Assembly: GCF_018687555.1 (NCBI RefSeq)
Contig: NZ_CP061296.1
Coordinates: 806,001 to 870,000, forward strand
Reading direction: 5' to 3'
DNA length: 64,000 nucleotides
From: Polynucleobacter sp. MWH-P3-07-1
GTDB taxonomy: Bacteria > Pseudomonadota > Gammaproteobacteria > Burkholderiales > Burkholderiaceae
Part shown: piece by piece, positions 46,645 through 58,856 of the stretch
How the letters are laid out: each line of letters opens with the position of its first letter
Position numbering within the stretch: position 1 is the stretch's first letter
Position numbers and translations under genes: made by a program
Notes under the pieces: generated by a model
What the model saw: the letters and a program-made list of their open reading frames with translations, nothing else
Database searches by the model: none
What the model was told of the DNA's origin: nothing

Positions 46645-47508
46645 ATGCAATTAAGGCAATCTCTCATGAGGCTTTTTATAAGCCTCATTTTTATTACATG
46701 TCTAATGGCATGCGCCAATACAACTAGACCAGGCGCAGTAGGAATTAATCGCTCACAATTCATGGTGGTCTCTTCTGCTGATGTCAATAAATTGTCGGCC
46801 GCCGACTTCGAGGAGCAGAATAAAAAAGCCAAGCAAAAGAATGCCTTGATTACTTCAGGCCCAACCTACGATCGCCTAAAAAATGTTGCTGATAGGTTAA
46901 TTCCCCAAACAGTAGTATTTCGGGATGACACCCGAACATGGGATTGGCAGCTGAGTTTGATTCAATCCCCCACCCTCAACGCAAGCTGCGCGCCAGGCGG
47001 AAAAATTACCTTCTACACGGGCATCATTGAACAGCTTAATTTAAATGATGCTGAAATAGCAGCCATCATGGGACATGAGATGGCGCATGCTCTTCGTGAG
47101 CATGGTCGAGAACGCATGTCTGAGGCAATGACGCAAAGTGCACTAACTAACGTCGCTCTTGCGGTCGCAGGCGCAAATTACGCCACAGGGATCAATGCAG
47201 CAAATCAGCTCGCGCAATATGCCTTGGTACTGCCTAATTCAAGGCAAAATGAGTCCGAGGCAGACGCGATCGGACTTGAATTAGCAGCGCGGGCAGGATA
47301 TGACCCACATGCTGCTATTACCGTATGGGAGAAAATGCTCAAAGCTACTCAGGGCAAAAATCCACCAGAGTTTTTATCTACCCATCCATCTGGCGAAACC
47401 AGAATTGAACAATTAAACGCATTGATACCCGCAGTAGAGCCTTTATATCTCAGCGCCAACAAAGCACCTAAAACACAGCAAAGCAAAACAAGCGTTAAAA
47501 CGAATTAA
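46645..47508 (+). CDS. M48 family metallopeptidase lipoprotein
   Basis: A 287-residue lipoprotein with lipobox LMAC (Cys23) and an M48 peptidase domain. The zinc motif is HEMAH (His144, Glu145, His148), with the third ligand Glu in NESEADAIG. These outer-membrane or periplasmic proteases, like LoiP/YggG, clear misfolded envelope proteins. Its stop codon overlaps the stop of the gene on the other strand. Confidence 0.88.
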   Translation: MQLRQSLMRLFISLIFITCLMACANTTRPGAVGINRSQFMVVSSADVNKLSAADFEEQNKKAKQKNALITSGPTYDRLKNVADRLIPQTVVFRDDTRTWDWQLSLIQSPTLNASCAPGGKITFYTGIIEQLNLNDAEIAAIMGHEMAHALREHGRERMSEAMTQSALTNVALAVAGANYATGINAANQLAQYALVLPNSRQNESEADAIGLELAARAGYDPHAAITVWEKMLKATQGKNPPEFLSTHPSGETRIEQLNALIPAVEPLYLSANKAPKTQQSKTSVKTN

Positions 47509-47750
47509 TTTTTTGCAGCTGGAGTAGCCGGAATAGCAGGTCCCTGCTTTGATTTCACAGGTTGAGCTCCAGGAGAAACTGGGGCTGTGGGGGCAGGTTT
47601 TACAGGCTGACTTGCAGGCCCCGAAGGACGGCTGGTGCTACCTCCGGCAGAAGTCGGCGATTTACCAGCAAAGGGATCATAGCCAAAGCCAGCCGCTTGG
47701 GCTGCAATGGACATAGAAATGCCAATCAGGATCGCTAGTAAAGACTTCAT
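47505..47750 (-). CDS. Small exported Pro/Ala-rich protein
   Basis: About 81 residues with a signal peptide (MKSLLAILIGISMSIAAQAA) followed by GFGYDPFAG and a low-complexity tail of Pro, Ala, Ser and Lys. No known domain. The start at 47750 gives a clean signal; a longer reading from 47786 adds twelve residues. The end overlaps the end of the M48 gene by four bases. Confidence 0.6.
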   Translation of the reverse strand: MKSLLAILIGISMSIAAQAAGFGYDPFAGKSPTSAGGSTSRPSGPASQPVKPAPTAPVSPGAQPVKSKQGPAIPATPAAKN

Positions 47751-47816
47751 CACGATATTCTCCCATAGGAAGCCGGAATTTGCCAAGATTTACCAGATAT
47801 CGAGGTTTGAACCCCT

Positions 47817-48272
47817 TTAATCGCGCACTTCCAGCTCGCGTGCTTTCTTGAGGGAGAGGCTGGCTTGAGTCAAAAGGCGAAAGTTACTATCACTCACTTT
47901 AGAGATCAGAACAGCCTTGTAGCGCTCTCGCTGGAGCCATTCCACAATCGCAACGGCGATAAACGCGATCAAAATATAAGAAATAAAAACAAAGCCGTCT
48001 TGTGGCGTTGGCATGTCATAAGAATCAAATGGCGGCACAAAGAAGAAAAAGGCAATTGGTACAGAAAGAAAAATCGTCAACAGGCTGGGGATGAAGCCAT
48101 AAAACAAGGCAATGATGATGGTGTTGAGGATAAAAAAGGTCATTGGAATATTGCCCTGCAAGAAGTCATGCAGGCTATACCGTATGCTAAAAGCGACAAA
48201 AACGCCGAATATTGCAAAAAAATAGGCTTGAATACCGGAATGGGCCCACCGTTTCGAATTCTTAATCTGCAT
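47817..48272 (-). CDS. DUF4118 membrane protein
   Basis: A 151-residue protein with four hydrophobic segments. This is the KdpD-type membrane domain (FVPPFDSYDMPTPQDGFVFISYILIAFIAVAIVEWLQRERYK), without the kinase or sensor domains it usually joins. The last 30 residues are a helical tail. It may be a stand-alone membrane sensor part, or a truncated sensor kinase; no kinase remnant is seen after the stop. Confidence 0.7.
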   Translation of the reverse strand: MQIKNSKRWAHSGIQAYFFAIFGVFVAFSIRYSLHDFLQGNIPMTFFILNTIIIALFYGFIPSLLTIFLSVPIAFFFFVPPFDSYDMPTPQDGFVFISYILIAFIAVAIVEWLQRERYKAVLISKVSDSNFRLLTQASLSLKKARELEVRD

Positions 48273-48317
48273 AAGTAATAATGGCGTAATTAATTAAAAG
48301 GCATCTAATTCGACTCA

Positions 48318-49196
48318 ATGACATCCATAGCCGAGCAAACAGACCGATACGAGACATTCTATCAAGGTAATTCAGGCCATGCGGTAGTTTTATTGCCAGG
48401 CCTCTGCGGATCAGAACTGGAAATGGGGGCGATTCCCCGACTCTTAAAACAGTCAAATCATACCTATACGGTCCCCAAGATCCATGGTTACTCTGCACAC
48501 ACAGGCCTTTCAAACTATCAAGAGTGGATCGATAGCGTAGACCAATTTATTACTGACCTTGCCCAATCGCATAACTCTGTTTCTGTTGTTGGGCTCAGTA
48601 TGGGCGCCACACTTGCCCTAGCGGTTGCGGCTCGCAATAGCAAAGTGCATAGTCTAGTTGCGCTCTCGCCCGTTTTTTTATTCGATGGTTGGGCTGTGCC
48701 TTGGTATCACCCTTTCCTCGCCCTGGTATTTGCGTTGGGAATCCGTAATTGGCACTACAAAGAAAGAGAGCCGTTTGGCGTCAAAAATCTTGAATTAAGA
48801 CGCCATATCCGAAAAGCGGTCATGGCTAATAGTGTGAGCGAGCTTGGCGCTGCCCACTTGCCAGCAGTTCACCTCTATCAGTCCTTGGAGCTGATTAAGG
48901 CAACTAAAAAAGAACTCAGTTCAATCACGGCCGATACTTTAATCATTCATGCAATTGATGACGAAACTGCATCGCCAAAGAATCCAGAAATGATCCTAAA
49001 AGGAATTTCCTCCGAAACCTGCCGCATGATTTGGCTTGGTAATTCTTACCACATGATCACTGTGGATAATGAACGAGAAGTGGTCGCAAATGAGGTCAAT
49101 AATTTTATTAATCAGGCACTTGAAAAAGAAAAGATCGTTGATAGGCTTGCTGTAGACACGCCTAATCTCGTGATCAAGAATCGCTCTAGAAGTTAA
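48318..49196 (+). CDS. Alpha/beta hydrolase (carboxylesterase-like)
   Basis: A 292-residue alpha/beta hydrolase. The nucleophile elbow is VVGLSMGATLA (Ser94), the oxyanion loop is LLPGLCGSELEMG, and the catalytic Asp and His are likely in IHAIDDETASP and NSYHMITVD. It resembles monoacylglycerol/carboxyl esterases. It heads a group with an outer-membrane-efflux-like gene seven bases later. Confidence 0.83.
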   Translation: MTSIAEQTDRYETFYQGNSGHAVVLLPGLCGSELEMGAIPRLLKQSNHTYTVPKIHGYSAHTGLSNYQEWIDSVDQFITDLAQSHNSVSVVGLSMGATLALAVAARNSKVHSLVALSPVFLFDGWAVPWYHPFLALVFALGIRNWHYKEREPFGVKNLELRRHIRKAVMANSVSELGAAHLPAVHLYQSLELIKATKKELSSITADTLIIHAIDDETASPKNPEMILKGISSETCRMIWLGNSYHMITVDNEREVVANEVNNFINQALEKEKIVDRLAVDTPNLVIKNRSRS

Positions 49197-49202
49197 TTGA
49201 AG

Positions 49203-50426
49203 ATGAAAAAAATTTCTATCTCTATCTATAGCTTTCTATTCGCATCATTTTTTGTAACGGGGGTCCATGCTCAGTCCTTGCCCCCTTTCAAAGCAGGCAA
49301 TACCCAATATAGAAGCGTCAGTTTGGGCAACTACCTTAGCGAGCTAAACGAAGAAAATGCCAACCTCAAAATACGCAGGCTGAATATTGCCTCTGCCGAC
49401 GCAAATGCTAAAGATGCTGGGATGCCCTATCTCAGTCCGATTCTGACCTATGCTCGTGGCAGTATGTATACCCAGGCTCCATATGCTGGTTATACCAACC
49501 CCGCCTCCAACACTTTGGGCGCCATGGTCACAATAGAGGGCTGGGGAAAGCGCTCTGCACGCGAGGCTCAAGCCCAAGCGGATGCCAAACGCAAATTGGC
49601 TGAGATGATTACGGAGGGCAAAGCAATTGAAACTGAAGCGATATTTAACTATATCGACGCACTACGCACCAAACTCTTATGGCAGTCCTACCAAGAGGCT
49701 ATCGATGCGCTAAATCAATATCGCGCTAGCGGATCTACTCAGGCTGCAGAGTTTATTGCTGCACAAAAGGTTCTTGCAAACGATTTGAAGTACTACTCCT
49801 ATGGCATGGCCAATTTTGTTGGCAAGACAGGCTCCGAACTGATCATGCCGGTTGGCACCTTAAATATAGAAGCAAAAAACTTTAAAGTGGAAGATTTAAT
49901 TGCTCGCGCTCAAGAAAATCGAGCCGATATTGCTTCAGGTCAGGCAGCTGTTGAGTCAGCAGCAGCCAATTTGGAGGTAGTCAAAGCAAGCAAAAATATT
50001 GATTTTTTACCTGGCGTTTACTATACCCAAACCCCCTCTTATGCATCCAGCGGCATCAACTATGGAACTCAACAAGCCTTTAGCTTTTTATTGAACGTCC
50101 CCCTGGGTAATGGTTTTCTGGTGAATTCCGATGTAACCACTGCTGCCAACAGTCAGGCTGAGCTTGAGGTTAGCTTAATGGCAACAAAGGCCAAAATCGT
50201 AACCGAGATTAATCAAACTTATCTTCAATACCAGTCTGCAAAAGAGCGTTTGGAGTCAGCCACTAAGGCTTATAACCAAGCCAAAATGAGCAAAAACAAC
50301 ATCCAGGGAATTTTGCGATTTCGCGATGCGGAATATGAGCTTTTTGATGCTCGTACTGTGCATGCCAAAACTCTGATACTCTTGGAAAGACTAAGCGGCA
50401 ATTTTGAAGTGCCTAATTTGCACTAG
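49203..50426 (+). CDS. TolC-like outer membrane protein
   Basis: A 407-residue exported protein with a signal peptide (SIYSFLFASFFVTGVHAQ). Long amphipathic helices with heptad-like Ala and Gln (TAANSQAELEVSLMATKAKIVTEINQTYLQYQSAKERLESATKAYNQAK) are like the outer membrane factor family. It is shorter than TolC (about 470) and no inner-membrane pump or adaptor is next to it. It starts at ATG 49203; a TTG at 49197 is possible. Confidence 0.75.
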   Translation: MKKISISIYSFLFASFFVTGVHAQSLPPFKAGNTQYRSVSLGNYLSELNEENANLKIRRLNIASADANAKDAGMPYLSPILTYARGSMYTQAPYAGYTNPASNTLGAMVTIEGWGKRSAREAQAQADAKRKLAEMITEGKAIETEAIFNYIDALRTKLLWQSYQEAIDALNQYRASGSTQAAEFIAAQKVLANDLKYYSYGMANFVGKTGSELIMPVGTLNIEAKNFKVEDLIARAQENRADIASGQAAVESAAANLEVVKASKNIDFLPGVYYTQTPSYASSGINYGTQQAFSFLLNVPLGNGFLVNSDVTTAANSQAELEVSLMATKAKIVTEINQTYLQYQSAKERLESATKAYNQAKMSKNNIQGILRFRDAEYELFDARTVHAKTLILLERLSGNFEVPNLH

Positions 50427-50434
50427 GAGCAATC

Positions 50435-50920
50435 ATGAGACCGATTTCATTTATATCTGCGGCATTACTAGTAGCTTCCATTGGAGCAATGGGTTCCAGC
50501 GCATTAGCCGTTACAGAGACTGCAGCCCAAAAGGCTGCTGCTGCTGCCTTACTTGCCCAACAACAGGCAGCAGCAAAAACAGCCGCCTTGAATGCCGCTA
50601 GTAAAACTACCACTTCTTCTGTATCTAGTTCAGTGGCTAAGCCTGCTTCGGCCACTACTAGCTCGACTGCTAGTAAGACGAGCGCTACTTCTGCAAGCTC
50701 TTCAACCAGTGGTTCAACGACCACTTCAAGCGGTACAAGTAAATCTTCAACATCATCTACAACGTCTTTAGCAAGCACTGCCAAGACAAGCCCATCCAAT
50801 GCAGTTACATCAGGCGGTACAGGCTCCTCTAAAGCCAATGCCTCTTCAGACAGTGCTAGTTCGAACGCAACTGATAGCTCTAATTATTTAAGCGCTTCGC
50901 CGACAGACAATAAAAAGTAA
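50435..50920 (+). CDS. Exported Ser/Thr/Ala-rich low-complexity protein
   Basis: A 161-residue protein with a signal peptide (ISAALLVASIGAMGSSALAV). The first third of the mature part is Ala/Gln-rich helix; the rest is almost only Ser, Thr, Ala and Gly (e.g. SGSTTTSSGTSKSS), and no cysteine is present. AGGAG gives a strong ribosome site. It follows the TolC-like gene by eight bases and ends at a terminator, so it belongs with the hydrolase and TolC-like genes. Function unknown. Confidence 0.75.
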   Translation: MRPISFISAALLVASIGAMGSSALAVTETAAQKAAAAALLAQQQAAAKTAALNAASKTTTSSVSSSVAKPASATTSSTASKTSATSASSSTSGSTTTSSGTSKSSTSSTTSLASTAKTSPSNAVTSGGTGSSKANASSDSASSNATDSSNYLSASPTDNKK

Positions 50921-50940
50921 TTCCTCAGAATTGGAATGTA

Positions 50941-50969
50941 AAAAAGCCCTTCTAAAAAGGGCTTTTTTA
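50941..50969. terminator. Bidirectional terminator between the Ser-rich gene and the tRNA cluster
   Basis: AAAAAGCCCTT, a five-base loop (CTAAA), AAGGGCTTTTTT. A-run and T-run on both sides let it serve the plus-strand operon and the minus-strand tRNA operon, whose tRNA-Asp ends eight bases away. Confidence 0.9.
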
Positions 50970-50976
50970 TTGAATT

Positions 50977-51053
50977 TGGCGGAACGGACGGGACTCGAAC
51001 CCGCGACCCTCTGCGTGACAGGCAGATATTCTAACCAACTGAACTACCGCTCC
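50977..51053 (-). tRNA. tRNA-Asp (GTC)
   Basis: A 77-base cloverleaf on the minus strand. Acceptor arms GGAGCGG and CCGTTCC pair, the T-loop is GTTCGAGTC, the anticodon loop reads CTGTCAC, and the CCA end is encoded with discriminator G. The U33-G34-U35 sequence is the target for queuosine at position 34. Confidence 0.97.
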
Positions 51054-51102
51054 AAATTACATCAAGTAATACCAATACAGCTTATGCTACAACCAGAAAA
51101 TC

Positions 51103-51178
51103 TGGCGTCCCCAGGGGGATTCGAACCCCCGTACTCACCGTGAAAGGGTGATGTCCTAGGCCTCTAGACGATGGGGAC
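51103..51178 (-). tRNA. tRNA-Glu (TTC)
   Basis: A 76-base cloverleaf on the minus strand, with acceptor GTCCCCA, anticodon loop with TTC, T-loop GTTCGAATC and encoded CCA. Its wobble uridine is the type modified by MnmA/MnmE and by MnmH. Confidence 0.97.
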
Positions 51179-51209
51179 CTGGAACACTACGATTATCTCG
51201 CAGATTTAT

Positions 51210-51285
<76 letters not shown>

Positions 51286-51328
51286 TAAATCTCGCAAAAT
51301 AACCACAAGACAATCAAAACAATCCAAG

Positions 51329-51358
51329 ATTTTATCCTATTTTGTCCATGAGAGGCAA
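51329..51358 (-). promoter_or_regulatory. Likely promoter of the tRNA cluster
   Basis: On the minus strand: -35 TTGCCT (51353-51358), 18-base spacer, -10 TAAAAT (51329-51334), 44 bases before the tRNA-Ala. It lies just after the gltX stop. Confidence 0.5.
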
Positions 51359-51363
51359 TTTAC

Positions 51364-52761
51364 CTAGCTGGCAACCTTAGCAAGGCGTTTTAAGCTTTCT
51401 TCTTTACCCAAAACGACCAAGACCGAATCAATGGCAGGCGTTTGGGTAGTGGCGAATAAGGCATACCTCACTGGCATGGCAAGTGCCGGCATTTTTAACT
51501 GGTGTTTTGCAAGCACCTGTTTGAAGGCGGCTGAATAAGCTTCCTTGCTAGTCTCTGCTTGTTCAATTGCCACTATCAAGTCTTGAATTACGGGCTTAAT
51601 CGCATTCGGTATATTTTCGGCTATCTGAGCTGCTGTTAGCTCAGGTGCCGGCGAGTAAAACAGTTTTGCACCCTCTGCAATTTCAATTAAGGTATTTGCT
51701 CTATCCTTTAACAAGGAAACCACTTGAATAAAGTTTGGACCCTGCTCTATATCGATACCACGTTCATCTGCGAACGGTCTGACAGCCTCCGCTAATAACT
51801 TTGGATCAGCCTCTTGAATATAGTGATGATTAAGCCAAAGTAACTTTTCAGGATTATGTTGGGCTGGAGATCTGCCAAGATTAGCAAGATCAAACCAAGC
51901 GACAAATTGCTCTTTAGTGAAAACCTCTGCGTCACCGTGCGACCAACCTAAGCGAGCAAGGTAGTTCAAAATAGCTTCAGGTAAATAGCCTTCTTTTTGG
52001 TAATCGCGCACACTCATGGCGCCACTGCGTTTGCTCATTTTCTCGCCCTGGTCATTTAAGACGGTCGGTAGATGGGCGTAGATCGGTGGGTTTGCGCCAA
52101 GCGCTTTGAGAATATTAATTTGCCTTGGCGTGTTATTCACGTGATCATCACCTCGTATTACATGGGTGATTTTCATATCAAGATCATCAACAACGACACA
52201 GAAATTATAGGTTGGCGTCCCATCCGGTCTGGCGATTACGAGATCATCTAGCTCATCATTGCTGATTTCAATTCTGCCTTTGACGGCATCTTCCCAAATG
52301 ACGGAGCCCCCAATAGGATTTTTAAACCGGATCACTGGAGAAATATCGGGTGGAATAGCGGGAAGTGTTTTGCCGGGCTCTGGACGCCATAAGCCGTTAT
52401 AGCGGGGCTTCTCTTTATTTGCCATTTGCAGATCACGCAAACGATTGAGCTCGTCCTCACTCATATAACAGGGATAAGCCAAACCACGATCGAGCATTTG
52501 CTTAATCACTTCGCGATAACGATCAATGCGCTGCATCTGGTAGATTGGCCCTTCATCAATATCCAAACCTAACCAAGCCATACCTTCGAGAATCACATCG
52601 ACTGATTCTTGGGTTGACCTCTCTACATCGGTATCCTCAATTCTTAATATGAAGTCACCGTGGTGATGGCGAGCAAAAGCCCAAGGATATAGAGCGCTAC
52701 GAAGATTACCCAAGTGAATAAAGCCCGTTGGACTAGGGGCGAAACGTGTACGAATTTGCAT
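51364..52761 (-). CDS. gltX: Glutamyl-tRNA synthetase
   Basis: Charges tRNA-Glu with glutamate. 465 residues, class I. The HIGH-type motif is [19 protein letters not shown] near residue 7-25, and KMSKRSG is the KMSKS motif. [10 protein letters not shown] and [18 protein letters not shown] are family parts. It lies directly before the tRNA-Glu cluster on the same strand. Confidence 0.97.
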   Translation of the reverse strand: MQIRTRFAPSPTGFIHLGNLRSALYPWAFARHHHGDFILRIEDTDVERSTQESVDVILEGMAWLGLDIDEGPIYQMQRIDRYREVIKQMLDRGLAYPCYMSEDELNRLRDLQMANKEKPRYNGLWRPEPGKTLPAIPPDISPVIRFKNPIGGSVIWEDAVKGRIEISNDELDDLVIARPDGTPTYNFCVVVDDLDMKITHVIRGDDHVNNTPRQINILKALGANPPIYAHLPTVLNDQGEKMSKRSGAMSVRDYQKEGYLPEAILNYLARLGWSHGDAEVFTKEQFVAWFDLANLGRSPAQHNPEKLLWLNHHYIQEADPKLLAEAVRPFADERGIDIEQGPNFIQVVSLLKDRANTLIEIAEGAKLFYSPAPELTAAQIAENIPNAIKPVIQDLIVAIEQAETSKEAYSAAFKQVLAKHQLKMPALAMPVRYALFATTQTPAIDSVLVVLGKEESLKRLAKVAS

Positions 52762-52825
52762 AATCCCTATTATCTCAGGTCAGGCTTAATCTGAACAATT
52801 CTGAAAAACGTGGATACTTTAGGGT

Positions 52826-53791
52826 ATGAATGAACTTCTTGTATTTATGTGTGATGGCGCCCCTGTCCGGGGTGAAATTGTCTCGATTGGCACTGCCTGG
52901 CAGGCCATTCTAGAGAGACGCAATGATCCTCCTGCGGTTCGTAAGGTATTGGGTGATTTTGTTGCTGCAGCCACCCTGCTAAGTGCTAGCCTCAAGTTCG
53001 ATGGAACCCTCATTATTCAAGCCCAAAGTCTTGGACCAATCTCCTTGCTAGTAGTCGAATGCAAATCCGATCTATCCATGCGTGCTACGGTCAAACTGTC
53101 CGTAGATCCCTCTGAAATTCCAGATGATGCCAGCCTTGCTCACATGCTAGACGCCAGCAACAGTGGCCGATTGGTCATTACGCTTGATCCAGCTGACCGT
53201 CAAGCCGGCAACCCCCCATATCAAGGCATTGTGGCCTTGCAAGACCATCAAGGTGCAGTAATAAGGCCAGTTGAAAGCGTATCGCAGGCCATTAGCCTCT
53301 ACATGCAAAATTCTGAACAATTGGATACCCGAATTTGGTTGGCCTCCAATGCTTCTCAGGTGGGCGGCCTACTCTTGCAACGTTTACCTGATTCTGGTGG
53401 TCACGCTCATTTGGATCCCCATACTGCGTCAGAAGGCTGGACCCGCATTCAGGCACTCGGTGAGACCATTACTGATGAGGAGCTTTTAACACTGCCCCCA
53501 GAAACAATCCTACGTCGCCTTTTTTTAGAAGAGTCATCGCACTATGGCGTACGCAGCTTTCCGAGCAGACCCATTCAGTTTGCTTGTCGCTGCTCTCGGA
53601 CTAAAGTCGCAGATATTCTGAGAATGTTGGGCGAGGATGAAGTGGAGAGCATTTTGACTGAACAAGGCAAGGTAGAAACCGCTTGTGATTTTTGCGGTAA
53701 GCAATACGAGTTTGATGCCGTTGACTGTCGCCAAGTGTTCAGTACTAGCTCTCTGAGTGATGCTACCCGTCCACCATCCAGCGGGCATTAA
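52826..53791 (+). CDS. hslO: Redox-regulated chaperone Hsp33
   Basis: Holdase activated by oxidation, which protects proteins during oxidative and heat stress. 321 residues. The C-terminal zinc switch has CRC and CDFC cysteine pairs (FACRCSRTKV, ETACDFCGKQYEF). GRLVITLDPADRQAGNPPYQGIVAL is the core segment. A -10-like TACTTT ends five bases before the ATG. It converges on ftsB with a gap of three bases. Confidence 0.95.
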   Translation: MNELLVFMCDGAPVRGEIVSIGTAWQAILERRNDPPAVRKVLGDFVAAATLLSASLKFDGTLIIQAQSLGPISLLVVECKSDLSMRATVKLSVDPSEIPDDASLAHMLDASNSGRLVITLDPADRQAGNPPYQGIVALQDHQGAVIRPVESVSQAISLYMQNSEQLDTRIWLASNASQVGGLLLQRLPDSGGHAHLDPHTASEGWTRIQALGETITDEELLTLPPETILRRLFLEESSHYGVRSFPSRPIQFACRCSRTKVADILRMLGEDEVESILTEQGKVETACDFCGKQYEFDAVDCRQVFSTSSLSDATRPPSSGH

Positions 53792-53794
53792 AGA

Positions 53795-54124
53795 CTATTT
53801 GCTTTTACTAGCTTTTATGCCATCTGCCGAGTCTTGATTTGGTGTAACTGCCTCTTTTGGCAGAATTTGCACAAAAAACTCGCCTTCCTTGATCATGCCG
53901 TGTTCTACACGGGCACGCTCTTCAATTGCCCGAGTACCATCTTTTAAGTCGGCAACATCGCCAGCAAGCTTAGCGTTGCGCAGCGCTAAAGCGCCATTCT
54001 TAGCCTGTTGGAGTTGAAGTTGCTTCTCCATCTCATAAACCTTAAGCCAGCCACCCTTACCTAACCATAGCGGATATTGAATTACCAGAAGCAATACCAA
54101 CATGGAATAAACAATAATGCGCAT
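53795..54124 (-). CDS. ftsB: Cell division protein FtsB
   Basis: Bitopic division protein in the FtsQBL complex. 109 residues: one N-terminal membrane segment ([18 protein letters not shown]), then a coiled coil ([28 protein letters not shown]) and a short tail. [21 protein letters not shown] is the family core. It follows eno, as in many proteobacteria. Confidence 0.93.
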   Translation of the reverse strand: MRIIVYSMLVLLLVIQYPLWLGKGGWLKVYEMEKQLQLQQAKNGALALRNAKLAGDVADLKDGTRAIEERARVEHGMIKEGEFFVQILPKEAVTPNQDSADGIKASKSK

Positions 54125-54148
54125 GGTCGTATCAGGAGACTTATTGAA

Positions 54149-55444
<1,296 letters not shown>

Positions 55445-55460
55445 CTAAAGACAATGTGAA

Positions 55461-56315
55461 TTATTTAAAGCTATTTTCTAGAAAGGAATTGCCCTTTTTA
55501 ACCACGGTATCGATTGCAACCAATGATTCCAGAAGCTCTTTCATGCGATTTAAGGGAACGGCATTAGGGCCATCCGAAAGTGCTTTAGCAGGATCGGGAT
55601 GGGTTTCCATAAAGAGGCCGCTGATGCCAACAGCAACCGCAGCTCTAGCAAGCACGGGCACAAACTCTCGTTGACCGCCACTGCTATTGCCTTGACCGCC
55701 AGGTAATTGAACCGAGTGGGTTGCATCGAATACCACTGGGGCATTTGCTTCGCGCATGATAGCGAGGCTACGCATATCAGAAACTAAATTGTTATAACCA
55801 AAAGAAGCGCCGCGTTCACAAACCATAAACTGATCAGGTAGGTTAACCTCCTTTGCGGCTGCTCTGGCTTTCTCAATCACGTTCAGCATCTCGTAGGGGG
55901 ACAAGAACTGACCCTTCTTGAAGTTGACTGGCTTACCGCTTTGAGCGCAAGCGCGAATGAAATCAGTCTGTCTGCACAGGAAGGCTGGAGTCTGGAGCAC
56001 ATCCACTACTTTAGCCACTTCAGCAATTTCGGTAATGTCGTGTACGTCAGTTAGCACTGCTACGCCGATTTCGCGCTTCACCTTGGCTAGAATTTCTAAC
56101 CCCTTCTCCATGCCCAGGCCACGAAATGATGTGCCAGAAGAACGATTGGCTTTATCAAAAGAAGATTTATAGATAAAAGGAATATTGAGTGAACTCGTGA
56201 TCGCTTTTAACTCACCGGCAATATCCAAAGCAGATTGTTCTGACTCGATAACACAAGGGCCGGCAATTAAAAAGAAGCGCTGATCTAAACCAACATTAAA
56301 TCCACAGAGTTTCAT
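55461..56315 (-). CDS. kdsA: 3-deoxy-8-phosphooctulonate synthase
   Basis: Makes KDO-8-phosphate from arabinose 5-phosphate and PEP, for lipopolysaccharide. 284 residues, a TIM barrel. Family parts: [50 protein letters not shown] and [21 protein letters not shown]. It is 29 bases after pyrG and 25 before eno. Confidence 0.97.
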   Translation of the reverse strand: MKLCGFNVGLDQRFFLIAGPCVIESEQSALDIAGELKAITSSLNIPFIYKSSFDKANRSSGTSFRGLGMEKGLEILAKVKREIGVAVLTDVHDITEIAEVAKVVDVLQTPAFLCRQTDFIRACAQSGKPVNFKKGQFLSPYEMLNVIEKARAAAKEVNLPDQFMVCERGASFGYNNLVSDMRSLAIMREANAPVVFDATHSVQLPGGQGNSSGGQREFVPVLARAAVAVGISGLFMETHPDPAKALSDGPNAVPLNRMKELLESLVAIDTVVKKGNSFLENSFK

Positions 56316-56344
56316 GAAAAGTCCTTAGATATTCTGATGTGGCA

Positions 56345-58009
<1,665 letters not shown>

Positions 58010-58078
58010 TTAAGCTCTGTTGGAAAAAGTAATTATAACGATAGCTGAGGAGCAAGTTGAGATTTTAAGCAGGTTAAG

Positions 58079-58597
58079 ATGACAGAAATGCACCCCAAGG
58101 GAACCCTAAAATTCATGAAAAATCTCCTTAACATTGCTGATCCAAACGCTATATTCAAAGCAAGCGCCTTATTCGCCATTAGCGCACTGATCTTGATGAA
58201 CTCATTAGCCCTAGCCCAAGATACCGGCTCCATCGTCGGACTCTGGAAAACCTTTGATGACGACACCAATCAACCGGCGGCACTAGTCCAGATCAATGAG
58301 CAAAATGGTGTTTTTGTAGGCAAAGTGAGCAAAATTTTGGATCCCAGCGGTTTGCCAACCTGCGTCAAATGTAGCGACTACCGCAAAGACAAACCCGTAG
58401 TGGGCATGGAAATACTCACTGGTTTAAAAAAGGATGGCGATAACGCCTACTCCGGCGGAAAGATCCTGGATCCAGACGATGGGGAAATCTATAGCGCAAA
58501 CATCAAATTACTTGAGCAGGGCAATAAACTGGATCTGCGCGCCTACCTAGGCATACCCTTAATTGGAAGAACTCAGACCTGGATTCGTGAAAAGTAA
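58079..58597 (+). CDS. DUF2147 exported protein
   Basis: A 172-residue protein (160 from the ATG at 58115, MKNLLNIADPN). A signal peptide (ALFAISALILMNSLALAQ) precedes the DUF2147 domain, whose core is GSIVGLWKTFDDDTNQPAALVQI and GMEILTGLKKDGDNAYSGGKILDPDDGEIYSANIKL. A single pair of cysteines (CVKC) lies inside. The family is periplasmic and its function is unknown. Confidence 0.85.
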   Translation: MTEMHPKGTLKFMKNLLNIADPNAIFKASALFAISALILMNSLALAQDTGSIVGLWKTFDDDTNQPAALVQINEQNGVFVGKVSKILDPSGLPTCVKCSDYRKDKPVVGMEILTGLKKDGDNAYSGGKILDPDDGEIYSANIKLLEQGNKLDLRAYLGIPLIGRTQTWIREK

Positions 58598-58603
58598 GCA
58601 GCT

Positions 58604-58792
58604 ATGCGCCTCTTTTTTGCCATCCTGCTTAGTATTGGCACCCTCTTCTACCTTCTGCCTTTTGCCATTGCCTTCAACAAGCGCCGTGCCAATACTGGGG
58701 CTATTTTTGCCTTAAATCTCTTTTTAGGCTGGTCATTATTGGGATGGGTTGCAGCACTCGTTTGGGCGCTGAAAGAAGAGACTGTGATTTAA
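58604..58792 (+). CDS. Small superinfection-immunity-like membrane protein
   Basis: A 62-residue protein with two hydrophobic helices (ILLSIGTLFYLLPFAIAF and GAIFALNLFLGWSLLGWVAALVWAL) and a short loop (NKRRANTG). The NLFLGWSLLGWV pattern is the hallmark of the Imm_superinfect (PF14373) family, first known from phage T4 Imm. Such proteins occur widely on bacterial chromosomes, so an anti-phage role here is not shown. It follows the DUF2147 gene by six bases. Confidence 0.78.
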   Translation: MRLFFAILLSIGTLFYLLPFAIAFNKRRANTGAIFALNLFLGWSLLGWVAALVWALKEETVI

Positions 58793-58846
58793 GCCTTTTT
58801 TTGGTGAATTTCCCAAAAAAATCAGTAGTAAAACCCATATTCACGA

Positions 58847-58856
58847 CACATATGTG
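58847..58856. repeat. Ten-base palindrome upstream of acnB
   Basis: CACATATGTG, a perfect ten-base palindrome, ends four bases before a -10-like TACAAT (58861-58866), so it lies in the spacer of a possible acnB promoter. A binding site for a regulator is possible. Confidence 0.35.

Noticed and set aside
50413..50838. Open frame of 141 codons on the minus strand across the Ser-rich gene, rich in Val, Leu, Glu
   Set aside because: It is the reverse reading of a low-complexity Ser/Thr/Ala coding sequence, which gives a long frame by base composition. It has no ribosome site or family pattern, while the plus-strand gene has both.
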